A stretch of DNA of 64,000 nt from Succinivibrionaceae bacterium (GTDB lineage Bacteria; Pseudomonadota; Gammaproteobacteria; Enterobacterales; Succinivibrionaceae), in contig JAEEOK010000011.1 in the NCBI GenBank assembly GCA_016284235.1, positions 59,367-123,366 on the forward strand, written 5' to 3'. Shown here piece after piece: positions 18,704 through 28,704 of the stretch; position 1 is the first letter of the stretch; every line of letters starts with the position of its first letter. Below the pieces are notes generated by a model. It saw only the letters and a list, made by a program, of their open reading frames with translations, did not search any database and was not told where the DNA came from. A program made the translations under genes and the position numbers.

Positions 18704-19729
18704 GTGAATTTTCCGAAACGTTCAATTATGATTTGCGCTCTTTTTCCGTTCCTCCTGTCCGGATCTGCATATGCAGCTGAGATTACCAGCGGATATACTG
18801 ACAATGGTATCGGTTCTATTCATTACTCCGGTGATGTTGAAAACGGTGATTACGAGAAGTTTGTCGAAGTATATGAACAGCTCAGACGCAGCGGTCTTGA
18901 AAAGTTTATGGTTGTTCTCAACAGTAACGGCGGTGATGTGGGGCAGGGTGTGCGCATCGGCATGTTCATCGCTGAAAAAAAAATGGCGACGGTGGTTGAG
19001 TCGGGCATGCACTGCTTCAGTTCATGCATTTCAATATTTGCCGCGGGAACACCGAGAACTGCATATCCAAGATCTAAACTCGGAGTGCACCGCGCCGCTG
19101 ACATGAAATTAAGGGACAATTCCAATGCGCGCTCTGTTTCCATTTCACTTAACGACTATTACCGCCGGTTCAACGTTCCGGATTCAGTCCGCATTGCAAT
19201 GATTGATACTCCTCCAAACAAAATCTATCTGCTGACCGAGAAGGAAATTAAAAGTTTCAACACGCAGGCTCCACTTGCCGTGGTGCCTGCTTCCAACCTT
19301 ACTCTTGACGAGATAAAGAAAAAGGTCATGGATGCAAAGCTTCAGGCTCTTGAATTCATGGATCAGGGAAAGTTCCTTGATGCAGTCAGAACACTTGAAA
19401 AGATGAAGAGTCTTGCCGCCAATGACTACGAGCTGTTTTCCATGCTGGGAAAGGCTCATTTCATGTCCGGCAACCGCAATCAGGCTATTATCAACTATTC
19501 TTCATCCGTAAAAATAAATCCTCATCATGCCGACAGCTGGAGAGCCCTCGGGGAACTGGTTGCGGATGATGGAAACATCGAATGGGCTACACAATGTTTT
19601 GTGAAGTACTATGACAATATGACTGACAAGAATTTAGCATTTTCTGTGCTTGAAGGTCTGTCTTATGCAAATAAGGGGCAGCGCAAGGATTTGGCTGCAT
19701 CCTCAGCCAGAAAAAAGATAAGAAAATGA
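18704..19729 (+). CDS. periplasmic ClpP/crotonase-fold protein fused to TPR repeats
   Basis: A 341-residue protein with a Sec signal peptide (about 1-25, ending AYAA before EIT). Residues 30-190 resemble predicted periplasmic ClpP-like proteins (COG3904 type): NSNGGDVGQGVRIG forms the oxyanion-type loop, Ser107 in HCFSSCISIFAAG is the candidate nucleophile and His129 in KLGVHR the candidate base. Residues 205-340 hold tetratricopeptide-like helices (ELFSMLGKAHFMSGNRNQAI, then ADSWRALGELVADDGNIEWA). The GTG at 18704 is chosen because AGGAGG lies 5 bases before it and the signal peptide begins there. Its stop abuts the ygiQ frame. Peptidase activity is inferred, not certain. Confidence 0.75.
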   Translation: MNFPKRSIMICALFPFLLSGSAYAAEITSGYTDNGIGSIHYSGDVENGDYEKFVEVYEQLRRSGLEKFMVVLNSNGGDVGQGVRIGMFIAEKKMATVVESGMHCFSSCISIFAAGTPRTAYPRSKLGVHRAADMKLRDNSNARSVSISLNDYYRRFNVPDSVRIAMIDTPPNKIYLLTEKEIKSFNTQAPLAVVPASNLTLDEIKKKVMDAKLQALEFMDQGKFLDAVRTLEKMKSLAANDYELFSMLGKAHFMSGNRNQAIINYSSSVKINPHHADSWRALGELVADDGNIEWATQCFVKYYDNMTDKNLAFSVLEGLSYANKGQRKDLAASSARKKIRK

Positions 19730-19759
19730 TTGTTTCTTTTCCTGTTTACCGGAGTTGCC

Positions 19760-21841
19760 TTGCAGTCCTTTAATGCCCGTCTGACCTCGCTTAAACCCCT
19801 GGATAGCCGCAGTGCCGGAGTGTGCCGGTTTCTTCCCATGTCGCAGGAGGAAATGAAGAAACTTGGATGGAGGCAGTGCGATATAATACTGGTTTCAGGA
19901 GATGCCTACGTGGATCATCCGAGTTTTGCCGCGGCGATTCTGGGAAGAACCCTGGAGTATTTCGGTTTTAAGGTTGGAATAATTGCCCAGCCGGACTGGA
20001 AAAATCCGGATGATTTCAGACGGCTCGGACCTCCCAGACTTTTTTGGGGAGTTTCAGCGGGCAACATGGATTCAATGGTTAATCACTATACGTCTGATCG
20101 TAAAATACGGCATGATGATGCGTATACTCCTGGAAATGTCAATGGTGCCCGTCCGGATCGCGCCTCTGTTGTGTATGCCAACCGGTGCCGCGAAGCCTTT
20201 AAGGGCATTCCTGTTGTAGTCGGAGGCATAGAGGCATCTCTCCGGCGTACGGCTCATTTTGATTACTGGTCTGAAACCGTCAAGCGCTCTCTTATTTTTG
20301 ATGCCAAGGCTGACATTCTGCTTTACGGCAACGGTGAGCACTCTCTTGTGGAACTGGCCATGAGGCTGAATGCGGGGGAGGATATCAGAAATATCACAAA
20401 TATCAGGGGATCTGCAGTCATTGTTAAATCCCCGCCTTCCGGCATGCCTGGCATTGATATGAGTTCCGTTGGAAAAAGCACGCCAGTTCCTCCTGAAGTG
20501 ACAGAATCAGAAAAAAATAAACCAAGTTCAGAAATGACTGATCTTGAATCAGAAGAATCACGTTATCCCAACGCAGGGGGCGGGTATATCATCATGCCTT
20601 CCTATGATGATGTAAAGTCTGATAAGATTCTGTATGCACATTCCATGTATCTGGTGCATAACGAGACCAATCCGTACTGTGCAAGAACATTGATTCAGTA
20701 TCATGGAGACAGGGCTGTGCTGATTAATCCTCCTCCCGTACCGCTGACAACCGAGGAAATGGATCTGATTTACGATCTTCCCTATCAGCGCCGTCCGCAT
20801 CCATCATACCGTGACAAGATACCGGCATACGAAATGATTAAGACGTCCGTTACAAGCATGCGGGGATGCTTTGGAGGATGTGCATTCTGTACCATAGCTG
20901 CTCATACCGGCAAGTTTGTTCAGTGCAGATCGGAAAAAAGCATTCTTAGGGAACTGGAGGACATCAAGAGCAAGGTACCGGGGTTTGCTGGTGTTATTTC
21001 GGATATAGGCGGTCCGTCGGCCAACATGTACAGGCTGGGATGCACAAATCTTAAGGCCGGGCAGTCCTGCCGCAGACAGTCTTGTCTTTTTCCAAATGTC
21101 TGCCGCTTTCTTGATACTGATCAGTCGCCTGCGGTAAATCTGTTCAGGCAGGCCAGATCTCTTCCGTTTATTAAAAAGGTTTTTATATCATCGGGAATAA
21201 GACTTGATCTTGCAATACTTTATCCTGATTACATAAGGGAACTCGTATCATATCATGTAAGCGGCCACCTCAAAGTTGCCCCTGAGCATATAGCAGACGG
21301 AGCCCTTAAATATATGCACAAGCCCGGGGCACATACCTACAATGAGTTTGAAACTCTTTTTCTGAAATATTCTCAGGAGGCCGGCCGGCGTCAGCAGATT
21401 ATTCCGTATTTTATTGCGTGTCATCCCGGAACTACGGATGAGCACATGATAGAACTGGCACTGTGGCTTAAGAAACATAATCTTCAAGTGGATCAGGTGC
21501 AGAATTTTTATCCAACCCCTTTATCCGTTGCTACCACTATGTATTATACGGGCTTTGATTCAAGTGAAAAAATAAAGGATAATAACCCGCAGATATTTTG
21601 TGTTAAGGGCGAGATTAGGAGAAGAATCCAGAAGGCGATACTCAGGTATCATGATCCTGCCAATTTTGAAATGATACGGGATGTTCTGAAACAGTGCGGC
21701 AAGGAGCATCTCATTGGCAACAGTGAGAAGTGTCTGGTACCGCCGCCGTCCGTCAGAGCAAATAAAACCGGCCGGAACAGGAATGGAGGATTTTCTAAAT
21801 CCGGTTCGAATAAAGCTGTTAATAAAAACAATAGAAGATAA
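19760..21841 (+). CDS. ygiQ: YgiQ family radical SAM protein
   Basis: A 693-residue radical SAM protein very similar to E. coli YgiQ. The N-terminal domain has FLPMSQEEMKKLGWRQCDII and VSGDAYVDHPSFAAAILGR; the iron-sulfur cluster motif CxxxCxxC is at 370, 374 and 377 in MRGCFGGCAFC; GVISDIGGPSANMYRLGC and KVAPEHIADG follow. The reaction is not known to me. The frame is open upstream to 19730; TTG at 19760 is preferred since CCGGAG precedes it at normal spacing and the N-terminus then matches the family length. It follows the ClpP-fold/TPR gene by 30 bases, so cotranscription is likely. Confidence 0.93.
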   Translation: MQSFNARLTSLKPLDSRSAGVCRFLPMSQEEMKKLGWRQCDIILVSGDAYVDHPSFAAAILGRTLEYFGFKVGIIAQPDWKNPDDFRRLGPPRLFWGVSAGNMDSMVNHYTSDRKIRHDDAYTPGNVNGARPDRASVVYANRCREAFKGIPVVVGGIEASLRRTAHFDYWSETVKRSLIFDAKADILLYGNGEHSLVELAMRLNAGEDIRNITNIRGSAVIVKSPPSGMPGIDMSSVGKSTPVPPEVTESEKNKPSSEMTDLESEESRYPNAGGGYIIMPSYDDVKSDKILYAHSMYLVHNETNPYCARTLIQYHGDRAVLINPPPVPLTTEEMDLIYDLPYQRRPHPSYRDKIPAYEMIKTSVTSMRGCFGGCAFCTIAAHTGKFVQCRSEKSILRELEDIKSKVPGFAGVISDIGGPSANMYRLGCTNLKAGQSCRRQSCLFPNVCRFLDTDQSPAVNLFRQARSLPFIKKVFISSGIRLDLAILYPDYIRELVSYHVSGHLKVAPEHIADGALKYMHKPGAHTYNEFETLFLKYSQEAGRRQQIIPYFIACHPGTTDEHMIELALWLKKHNLQVDQVQNFYPTPLSVATTMYYTGFDSSEKIKDNNPQIFCVKGEIRRRIQKAILRYHDPANFEMIRDVLKQCGKEHLIGNSEKCLVPPPSVRANKTGRNRNGGFSKSGSNKAVNKNNRR

Positions 21842-21848
21842 GTGTACA

Positions 21849-22328
21849 ATGAAACCTTTTTATAAATTTTTTATGCCTTTTGCTTTTGCTGCGGCGCTTT
21901 CAGGCTGCGGCGGCAACCTCCTGGGTTTTGATGACAACAAAAATGATATAAGAGATGATGTTGAAGCATATATTGACAGTCTTAATTTTCTCACGCAGAT
22001 GCAGCGTAATTCCATGATGCAGATGGCTCAGGTTTATCAGCATATTTTTAAAAGTGATTTTTATACAAAGGACGGTAAGGTCAGTGAACCTGTAATAAGT
22101 GATCTCAGAAATGAAATAGATCTTGCCAGCAACTGTATGGTTCATGCCTTTGGCGATAATCGTGAGCTTTTCACCAGCATGGTAAAGTCTTTGCGCCGCA
22201 GAGTTGCGGACAATGATCCTCGTTCAGACAAAATCAAGGAATTTGATCAGCTTGCACAGACTGTCTATTACAATGAGATTCATTTTGACGGAACTGAAGA
22301 TACCTGCTTTTTTACAGGTCAGAATTGA
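21849..22328 (+). CDS. small lipoprotein of unknown function
   Basis: A 159-residue protein with a lipoprotein signal: a basic start, a hydrophobic stretch FAFAAALSGC and lipidated Cys20. Gly/Asn-rich residues follow, then a mostly helical domain with two later cysteines near residues 96 and 155 (LASNCMVHAF and DTCFFTG), which may pair. I recognise no family. The ATG at 21849, eight bases after ygiQ, is chosen because the signal peptide begins there; the frame is open further upstream inside ygiQ. It probably shares the ygiQ transcript. Confidence 0.72.
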   Translation: MKPFYKFFMPFAFAAALSGCGGNLLGFDDNKNDIRDDVEAYIDSLNFLTQMQRNSMMQMAQVYQHIFKSDFYTKDGKVSEPVISDLRNEIDLASNCMVHAFGDNRELFTSMVKSLRRRVADNDPRSDKIKEFDQLAQTVYYNEIHFDGTEDTCFFTGQN

Positions 22329-22416
22329 GAAAAGCACCATGGGGCATTTTTGCCGGTATGATGACAGTTCAGTCATGGATTAACCTTTTTAAATACAGCA
22401 GACATTTGGAGTTATT

Positions 22417-23052
22417 ATGATTATCAGTGGTATTCGCCGATCCTATGAGCGGGGAGCACTGTTAAAGGAGAATATGCCGTCTGAGCCACTCGTTCTTTTT
22501 GAAAAGTGGCTTAAGGAGGCCATAGACGCAGAACTGGCTGATCCTACGGGAATGGTTGTGGCAACAGTGGACAGCCGGGGAATGCCGTGTCAGCGCTCTG
22601 TTCTGCTGAAAAAGTTTGATGAGAGAGGATTTGTTTTTTTTACCAATCTTACATCCAGAAAAGCACGCCATATAGAAAACAATAATTCAGTGAGTCTGCT
22701 GTTTCCCTGGTATCCTTTAGAGCGCCAGGTGCATATTCAGGGCAGTGCTTCACGGATCAGCACCATGGAAGTTGTAAGTTACTTTACGTCAAGACCACGT
22801 GACAGTCAGATTGGAGCCTGGGTATCCCACCAGTCTTCCGTCATTTCTGCAAGATCAGTGCTGGAATCCAAGTTTCTTGAATTAAAAAGCAAGTTTGCTA
22901 AGGGTGAGGTTCCGGTTCCTTCATTCTGGGGAGGATTTAGGGTCGATCCCGTTACCATTGAGTTTTGGCAGGGTGGTAAGAATCGTCTTCATGATCGCTT
23001 TTTGTATACAAAAAATGATGCGTCGTGGGATCTTGAACGACTGGCTCCATGA
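22417..23052 (+). CDS. pdxH: pyridoxamine 5'-phosphate oxidase
   Basis: A 211-residue FMN-dependent oxidase that makes pyridoxal 5'-phosphate in the cytosol. Family motifs are [10 protein letters not shown] at the start, [20 protein letters not shown] and [19 protein letters not shown] (FMN binding), [40 protein letters not shown] and [17 protein letters not shown]. coli PdxH has 218 residues. It stands alone, 88 bases after the lipoprotein gene. Confidence 0.96.
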   Translation: MIISGIRRSYERGALLKENMPSEPLVLFEKWLKEAIDAELADPTGMVVATVDSRGMPCQRSVLLKKFDERGFVFFTNLTSRKARHIENNNSVSLLFPWYPLERQVHIQGSASRISTMEVVSYFTSRPRDSQIGAWVSHQSSVISARSVLESKFLELKSKFAKGEVPVPSFWGGFRVDPVTIEFWQGGKNRLHDRFLYTKNDASWDLERLAP

Positions 23053-23070
23053 TTTTTTGTTTTTTCTAAA

Positions 23071-23097
23071 ACCGTGTTTCCTTCCTGGAAACACGGT
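23071..23097. terminator. perfect hairpin after pdxH
   Basis: ACCGTGTTTCC (23071-23081), loop and GGAAACACGGT (23087-23097) form an 11-bp perfect stem 18 bases after the pdxH stop. Rightward it lacks an immediate T tract, so termination of pdxH is plausible but not certain. Confidence 0.55.
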
Positions 23098-23279
23098 CAG
23101 TTCTAAAGTCCTTCCGTTTTTTCTCTAAATATTCCAGTCTAACGTTTATTGCGAACTAAAAAGTGTGAACAATTTACTCTTGCTGTAGTCTCAGATTATG
23201 TAGCGTTGCTGTGAAATGGTGATATGTGACTATTTTTTTGATTCTGAATTCGTTAGTTTCTTTTGCCTGTCATTTGTAA

Positions 23280-23288
23280 TGTTATAAT
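23280..23288 (+). promoter_or_regulatory. extended -10 promoter before the His-rich lipoprotein gene
   Basis: TGTTATAAT forms a perfect extended -10 about 126 bases before the gene start. No good -35 is seen. The remaining 361 bases between pdxH and the next gene hold nothing else I can support. Confidence 0.42.
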
Positions 23289-23413
23289 TTTCTGTGAGTA
23301 ATGGGATCTGTATGACTGCTTTTTCATTGGACCTCAGCAGTTTGCTGCTTTGTTATCTATATGAACGGTTTTTTATACAGTAGTTTTTAATTATTATTAG
23401 TCGAGTGTTATTC

Positions 23414-23854
23414 ATGAAATTAGCTTTATTGCCTGCCTTATGCATGTTTGCGGCTGTAAGCCTTAATGGATGCATAGTTATTGAAGATGATTTCTTCTAT
23501 GACGATCCTGGCTATCATCATCATGCACCGCCGCCTCCGCCTCCTCGTTATCATCATCATCACGCACCGCCTCCTCCTCGTTATCATCACGGCCCAGGAC
23601 ATCATCACGGCCCGGGACCTCATCATGGACCTGGACCTCATCATGGACCTGGACCTCATCATGGACCTGGAGGACATCACTCAGGTGGCGGACACGGACC
23701 TGGAGGACATCACTCAGGTGGCGGACACGGACCTGGAGGACATCATTCAGGTGGCGGACACGGACCTGGAGGACATCATTCAGGTGGCGGACACGGACCA
23801 AGGGTTATACCTCCTGGACCAGGAGTCGGACCAGGGGGCGGACATCATCACTGA
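23414..23854 (+). CDS. histidine/glycine/proline-rich repeat lipoprotein (putative metal binding)
   Basis: A 146-residue protein with a lipoprotein signal (lipobox LNGC, Cys20). A short acidic stretch (EDDFFYDDPG) follows; the rest is low complexity: HHHAPPPPPPRYHHHH, then GPGPHH units, then four copies of an 11-residue unit GGHHSGGGHGP, ending GGGHHH. About a quarter of all residues are His, so binding of nickel, zinc or copper is a reasonable inference, as in Hpn-like proteins, but no fold or family can be named. ATG at 23414 is preferred over GTG at 23405 because the signal begins there. It has its own terminator and is followed by a second His/Pro repeat gene. Confidence 0.75.
   Translation: MKLALLPALCMFAAVSLNGCIVIEDDFFYDDPGYHHHAPPPPPPRYHHHHAPPPPRYHHGPGHHHGPGPHHGPGPHHGPGPHHGPGGHHSGGGHGPGGHHSGGGHGPGGHHSGGGHGPGGHHSGGGHGPRVIPPGPGVGPGGGHHH
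23663..23794 (+). repeat. four tandem 33-bp repeats
   Basis: Four head-to-tail copies of a 33-base unit (23663, 23696, 23729, 23762) encode GPGGHHSGGGH-type segments in the His-rich lipoprotein. The copies are almost identical; a C/T change (CATCAC to CATCAT) separates the first two from the last two. An 18-base unit GGACCTGGACCTCATCAT repeats just upstream at 23627-23662. Confidence 0.92.
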
Positions 23855-23882
23855 TGCTTTTTCCTTTTGTTAGTATGGATAT

Positions 23883-23904
23883 GGCGTGATCTAGTCACGC
23901 CTTT
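23883..23904 (+). terminator. terminator after the His-rich lipoprotein gene
   Basis: GGCGTGA, loop TCTAG and TCACGCC form a 7-bp stem followed by TTTGTTG. A near copy of the same hairpin follows the next gene at 24438. Confidence 0.65.
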
Positions 23905-23940
23905 GTTGTGGTCTTTACAACTTTGATGTAAGAGAATTTT

Positions 23941-24396
23941 ATGAAATTCAAGTTAAGAATTACTCTTCTTGCAGCCTTTGTTCTTGCTTCATCGTCTGCA
24001 TGCGCATCAGTCTACGGCAGTAGTCAGATGTCTAGTACGGATATGAACTTTAACAATAATGCGCCAGATGCTCTTGTTCCTTTTGACAGGGGGGTGAGAT
24101 CCGGTCTTTTGGTTGCTCATCATGAGCCGCCGCCACCGCCTCCGCATCATCATCATGCGCCGCCTCCACCGCCTCCGCATCATCATCATGCGCCGCCTCC
24201 ACCGCCTCCGCATCATCATCATGCGCCGCCGCCACCGCCTCCGCATCATCATCATGCGCCGCCGCCACCGCCTCCGCGCCATGCGCCGCCGCCACCGCCT
24301 CCGCATCATCATGCGCCGCCTCCACCGCCTCCGCATCATGCGCCGCCTCCACCGCCTCCGCATCATGCGCCGCCTCCACCACCTCCTCGGTATTAG
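23941..24396 (+). CDS. secreted proline/histidine repeat protein (putative metal binding)
   Basis: A 151-residue protein with a signal peptide (about 1-23, ACA before SVYG; the Cys is not in a good lipobox). After about 40 ordinary residues come eight units built on PPPPPP followed by two to four His and Ala; the first four are exact 11-residue units. The low-complexity part makes up 60 percent of the protein. Polyproline would give a stiff rod bearing His clusters, suggesting metal capture or a periplasmic or surface spacer; this is inference. It lies 86 bases after a similar lipoprotein gene but with a different repeat, and has its own terminators. Confidence 0.73.
   Translation: MKFKLRITLLAAFVLASSSACASVYGSSQMSSTDMNFNNNAPDALVPFDRGVRSGLLVAHHEPPPPPPHHHHAPPPPPPHHHHAPPPPPPHHHHAPPPPPPHHHHAPPPPPPRHAPPPPPPHHHAPPPPPPHHAPPPPPPHHAPPPPPPRY
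24127..24396 (+). repeat. tandem 33/30/27-bp Pro-His coding repeats
   Basis: Four exact-length 33-base units (from 24127, 24160, 24193 and 24226), then shortened units of 27, 30, 27 and 27 bases that lose one or two His codons, then a degenerate last unit. Synonymous CCG/CCT differences group neighbouring copies, suggesting recent duplication by slippage or unequal exchange. Confidence 0.92.
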
Positions 24397-24437
24397 TAGA
24401 GGCATATGGTTTGAGGAATTGATTTCTTCGAAAACAG

Positions 24438-24500
24438 GGCGCGATGAATTCACGCCTTTTATATTGCACAAACGTCCCTGCATTTGCAGGGATTTTTTTT
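24438..24500 (+). terminator. tandem terminators after the Pro-His repeat gene
   Basis: Two hairpins in a row: GGCGCGATGAATTCACGCC followed by TTTT (24438-24460), and the perfect stem TCCCTGCA (24475-24482) with TGCAGGGA (24485-24492) followed by eight T (24493-24500). The second is a strong intrinsic terminator. Confidence 0.85.
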
Positions 24501-25111
24501 GCCTAGTTTGAAGCAGAATCTTCAGCAATTTTTTAGAGAGAATCTGTCAGAACCGGCATTCTGCAGTTAATATCGTTTTTCGTTTCTTTGCAAAAATTAG
24601 TTGAAAATATTCAGGGTGATTTATTCCTAATAAGCAGAGCTCACCTGCATGGAATAATTATTTGCAGGAGTTCAGAATTAGCCTCTCTGCTGTTGAATCT
24701 TCCTCTAACATTTGATATTCAAGGTTTTGTGTCCGTACAGTTATCTGCGTTACCTTTGAAATACAGTTACTGCCGGAATGATCATTCAAAGTCTGATTCC
24801 TATGGACCGGTCAGCGTCGTTCAACCTGCAATATGCAGAGACCCAAACTAAAACTGCTAGAAGGGATGCTTACGGATTTAGAGATGACGAATATTTCTTC
24901 TTAAAAATAATGATGCATCCCGAAGATAATAAACAATATAAGTATAGGAAATGATTATATTAGAATAACGAAAATGAATATTATGAATGAAAATGAAAAT
25001 GATGAATCAGATATCTCCAGCTTGAATCTGTAAAGAATCAAATTTTAATTGCGAAATGTTTGCTTCATCAGCGGCAGAGAACCTTACAGGAGGGTAAAGC
25101 TTCGGATCAGC
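24501..25111. other. about 610-base AT-rich region without a supported gene
   Basis: This stretch between the Pro-His repeat gene and the purB terminator has AT-rich, low-complexity runs of GAAAATGAAAATGATGAA type near 24970-25010. Only short frames occur, none with a good ribosome site or recognisable product. It could be decayed DNA next to the transposon-end-like hairpin at 25111, but I see no transposase remnant. Confidence 0.4.
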
Positions 25112-25146
25112 AAAAATCCCCTGCCTAAGGGCAGGGGGAGGATGTA
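25111..25146 (-). terminator. terminator of purB, also resembling an IS200/IS605-type end hairpin
   Basis: CCCCTGCC (25118-25125), loop TAAG and GGCAGGGG (25130-25137) form a perfect 8-bp stem. Read leftward it is followed by ATTTTTG and can terminate purB. Read rightward, the string ending GGGGGAGGATGT resembles, from memory, right ends of IS200/IS605-family elements. No transposase gene is present. Confidence 0.65.
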
Positions 25147-25163
25147 AGGCCCAGAAAACTGTC

Positions 25164-27176
<2,013 letters not shown>

Positions 27177-27180
<4 letters not shown>

Positions 27181-28280
27181 ACCAATTTTATTCTCTCTGT
27201 AATTACGCCGCCGCCAAGGCATACCTCGTTATTATAGAACACTGCCGACTGTCCGGGTGTAACTGCGGCCACAGGGTGATCAAAAACAACCCTGACGCAG
27301 TCATCATCCTCGGGGTAGACAGTACACGGAATGTCAGGCTGACGGTATCTTGTTTTGACCGTGCACTTAAAAGGCTGATTAACAGGTTCTCTGTTCACCA
27401 TTGTCAGTTTTGAAGCGTTAAGTCCGGTGGACATAAGGAGTTTGTTGTTTCCTCCCTGTGCCACGATAAGCACATTACGCTCCAGATCCTTGTCAACCAC
27501 ATACCACGGATCCCGGTCGGAATCCTTCATCCCGCCTATACCAAGCCCCTTTCTCTGACCTAATGTATGATACATAAGACCGTCATGGTGACCGATAACC
27601 TTTCCGTCCGCAGTTTCAATATTTCCAGGTTTTGCCGGCAGAAAGCGGTTCAGAAATTCCTTGAATCTTCTTTCACCGATGAAACATATACCTGTGCTGT
27701 CCTTTTTTGATGCAGTTTTCAGTTCCAGTTTTTCGGCAAGAGTTCTGACCTCTGTTTTTTTAATCATTCCCCCGACCGGAAAAATGGACTTTGCAATGCG
27801 ATCATGGCTGACTGCATGGAGAAAATAACTCTGGTCCTTGTTAGGATCCTTTCCTCTGAGCAGTTCGTATTTGCCTGTTTCACTGTTGAAACGGTTACGT
27901 ACAAAGTGACCGGTCGCCATATATTCTCCTCCCAGAAGTGAGAATGCATAGTCCATGAACGCTTTGAATTTGATTTCACTGTTGCATAGAATATCAGGGT
28001 TTGGCGTTCTACCGCTTCTGTACTCGCTCAGAAAATGTTCAAACACATTATCCCAGTATTCTGCAGCAAAGTTAACGGTTTTCAGTTCGATCCCGATTTT
28101 GTCGCATACAGCCTGGGCATCGGCAAGATCCTGTGCCGCGCTGCAGTAACCGGTGTCGTCGTCCTCCTCCCAGTTTTTCATGAACAGTCCGATCACATCC
28201 CATCCCTGTTCTTTAAGCAGATACGCGGATACGGATGAATCTACGCCGCCTGACATGCCTACAACAACTTTTTTGTTCAT
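27177..28280 (-). CDS. mnmA: tRNA-specific 2-thiouridylase MnmA
   Basis: A 367-residue enzyme that installs the 2-thio group on U34 of Lys, Glu and Gln tRNAs. The ATP-pyrophosphatase PP-loop is GMSGGVDSS (8-16). The catalytic pair is Cys99 in [11 protein letters not shown] and Cys199 in [22 protein letters not shown] and the C-terminal beta-barrel follow. Length and the position of the second Cys agree with E. coli (368, Cys199). It leads the mnmA-hflD-purB operon and is divergent from icd across 424 bases. Confidence 0.97.
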
Positions 28281-28704
28281 CTGAAGTTTTCTCTATTGTT
28301 TAAGCAGGATGAAGTGACAGTTATATCCTGTGCCATAATTTTCAAACTTCCGTTATTTTAACAGATCTGCAGTTTAATTCCTTGCAATTTTCCATTTTGA
28401 TATTTTTGCGGCGGGAGTGACTGTCAGCGCAATGATGAGGAGTAAAACTCCAAAATCCATTCATGCTGTTTCCCCAGAGTCTTTAAACATCAGGGTGTAT
28501 GTCAAGGATTGGCGGCTTGTCCCGAGGAATGAATTATCAGTCGCGGATTGTTCCTGTCAGAGATCCCAGGATCTGACGGCACCGTAACGGAAAAACCCCG
28601 GCAGGTGCCGTGTGGAGTGTAAAAACTTCTTCTGATATAATTATACGAAAAGGTATCTGCCGTCCGGCAGAGGCATGTTTTGATATTTTAGACGGAGTTT
28701 TCTG
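28281..28704. other. 424-base divergent region between mnmA and icd
   Basis: No gene seen. It contains the inverted repeat ACGGCACC (28576-28583) and GGTGCCGT (28604-28611) shortly before the icd promoter, plus an imperfect stem GTCAGAGATCC/GGATCTGAC just upstream. Their role is unknown; they could be operator sites or the end of a small RNA. Confidence 0.4.
28633..28641 (+). promoter_or_regulatory. extended -10 promoter of icd
   Basis: TGATATAAT is a perfect extended -10, 64 bases before the icd start codon, with no good -35. Confidence 0.55.

Noticed and set aside
23438..23873. Alternative frames over the His-rich lipoprotein gene on both strands
   Set aside because: Repeat shadows; only the plus-strand frame at 23414 has a signal peptide and terminator.
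23627..24396. CRISPR array
   Set aside because: The repeats are contiguous coding units without unique spacers, and no cas genes are present.
24007..24528. Long minus-strand frames (139-173 codons) across the Pro-His repeat gene, rich in Arg/Met or Glu/Ala/His
   Set aside because: They arise from the GC-rich tandem repeat read in other frames; no ribosome site, and composition is a mirror of the repeat.
24588..24851. Plus-strand frame of 87 codons
   Set aside because: Weak TTG start, no ribosome site, no recognisable product; lies in AT-rich gene-free DNA.
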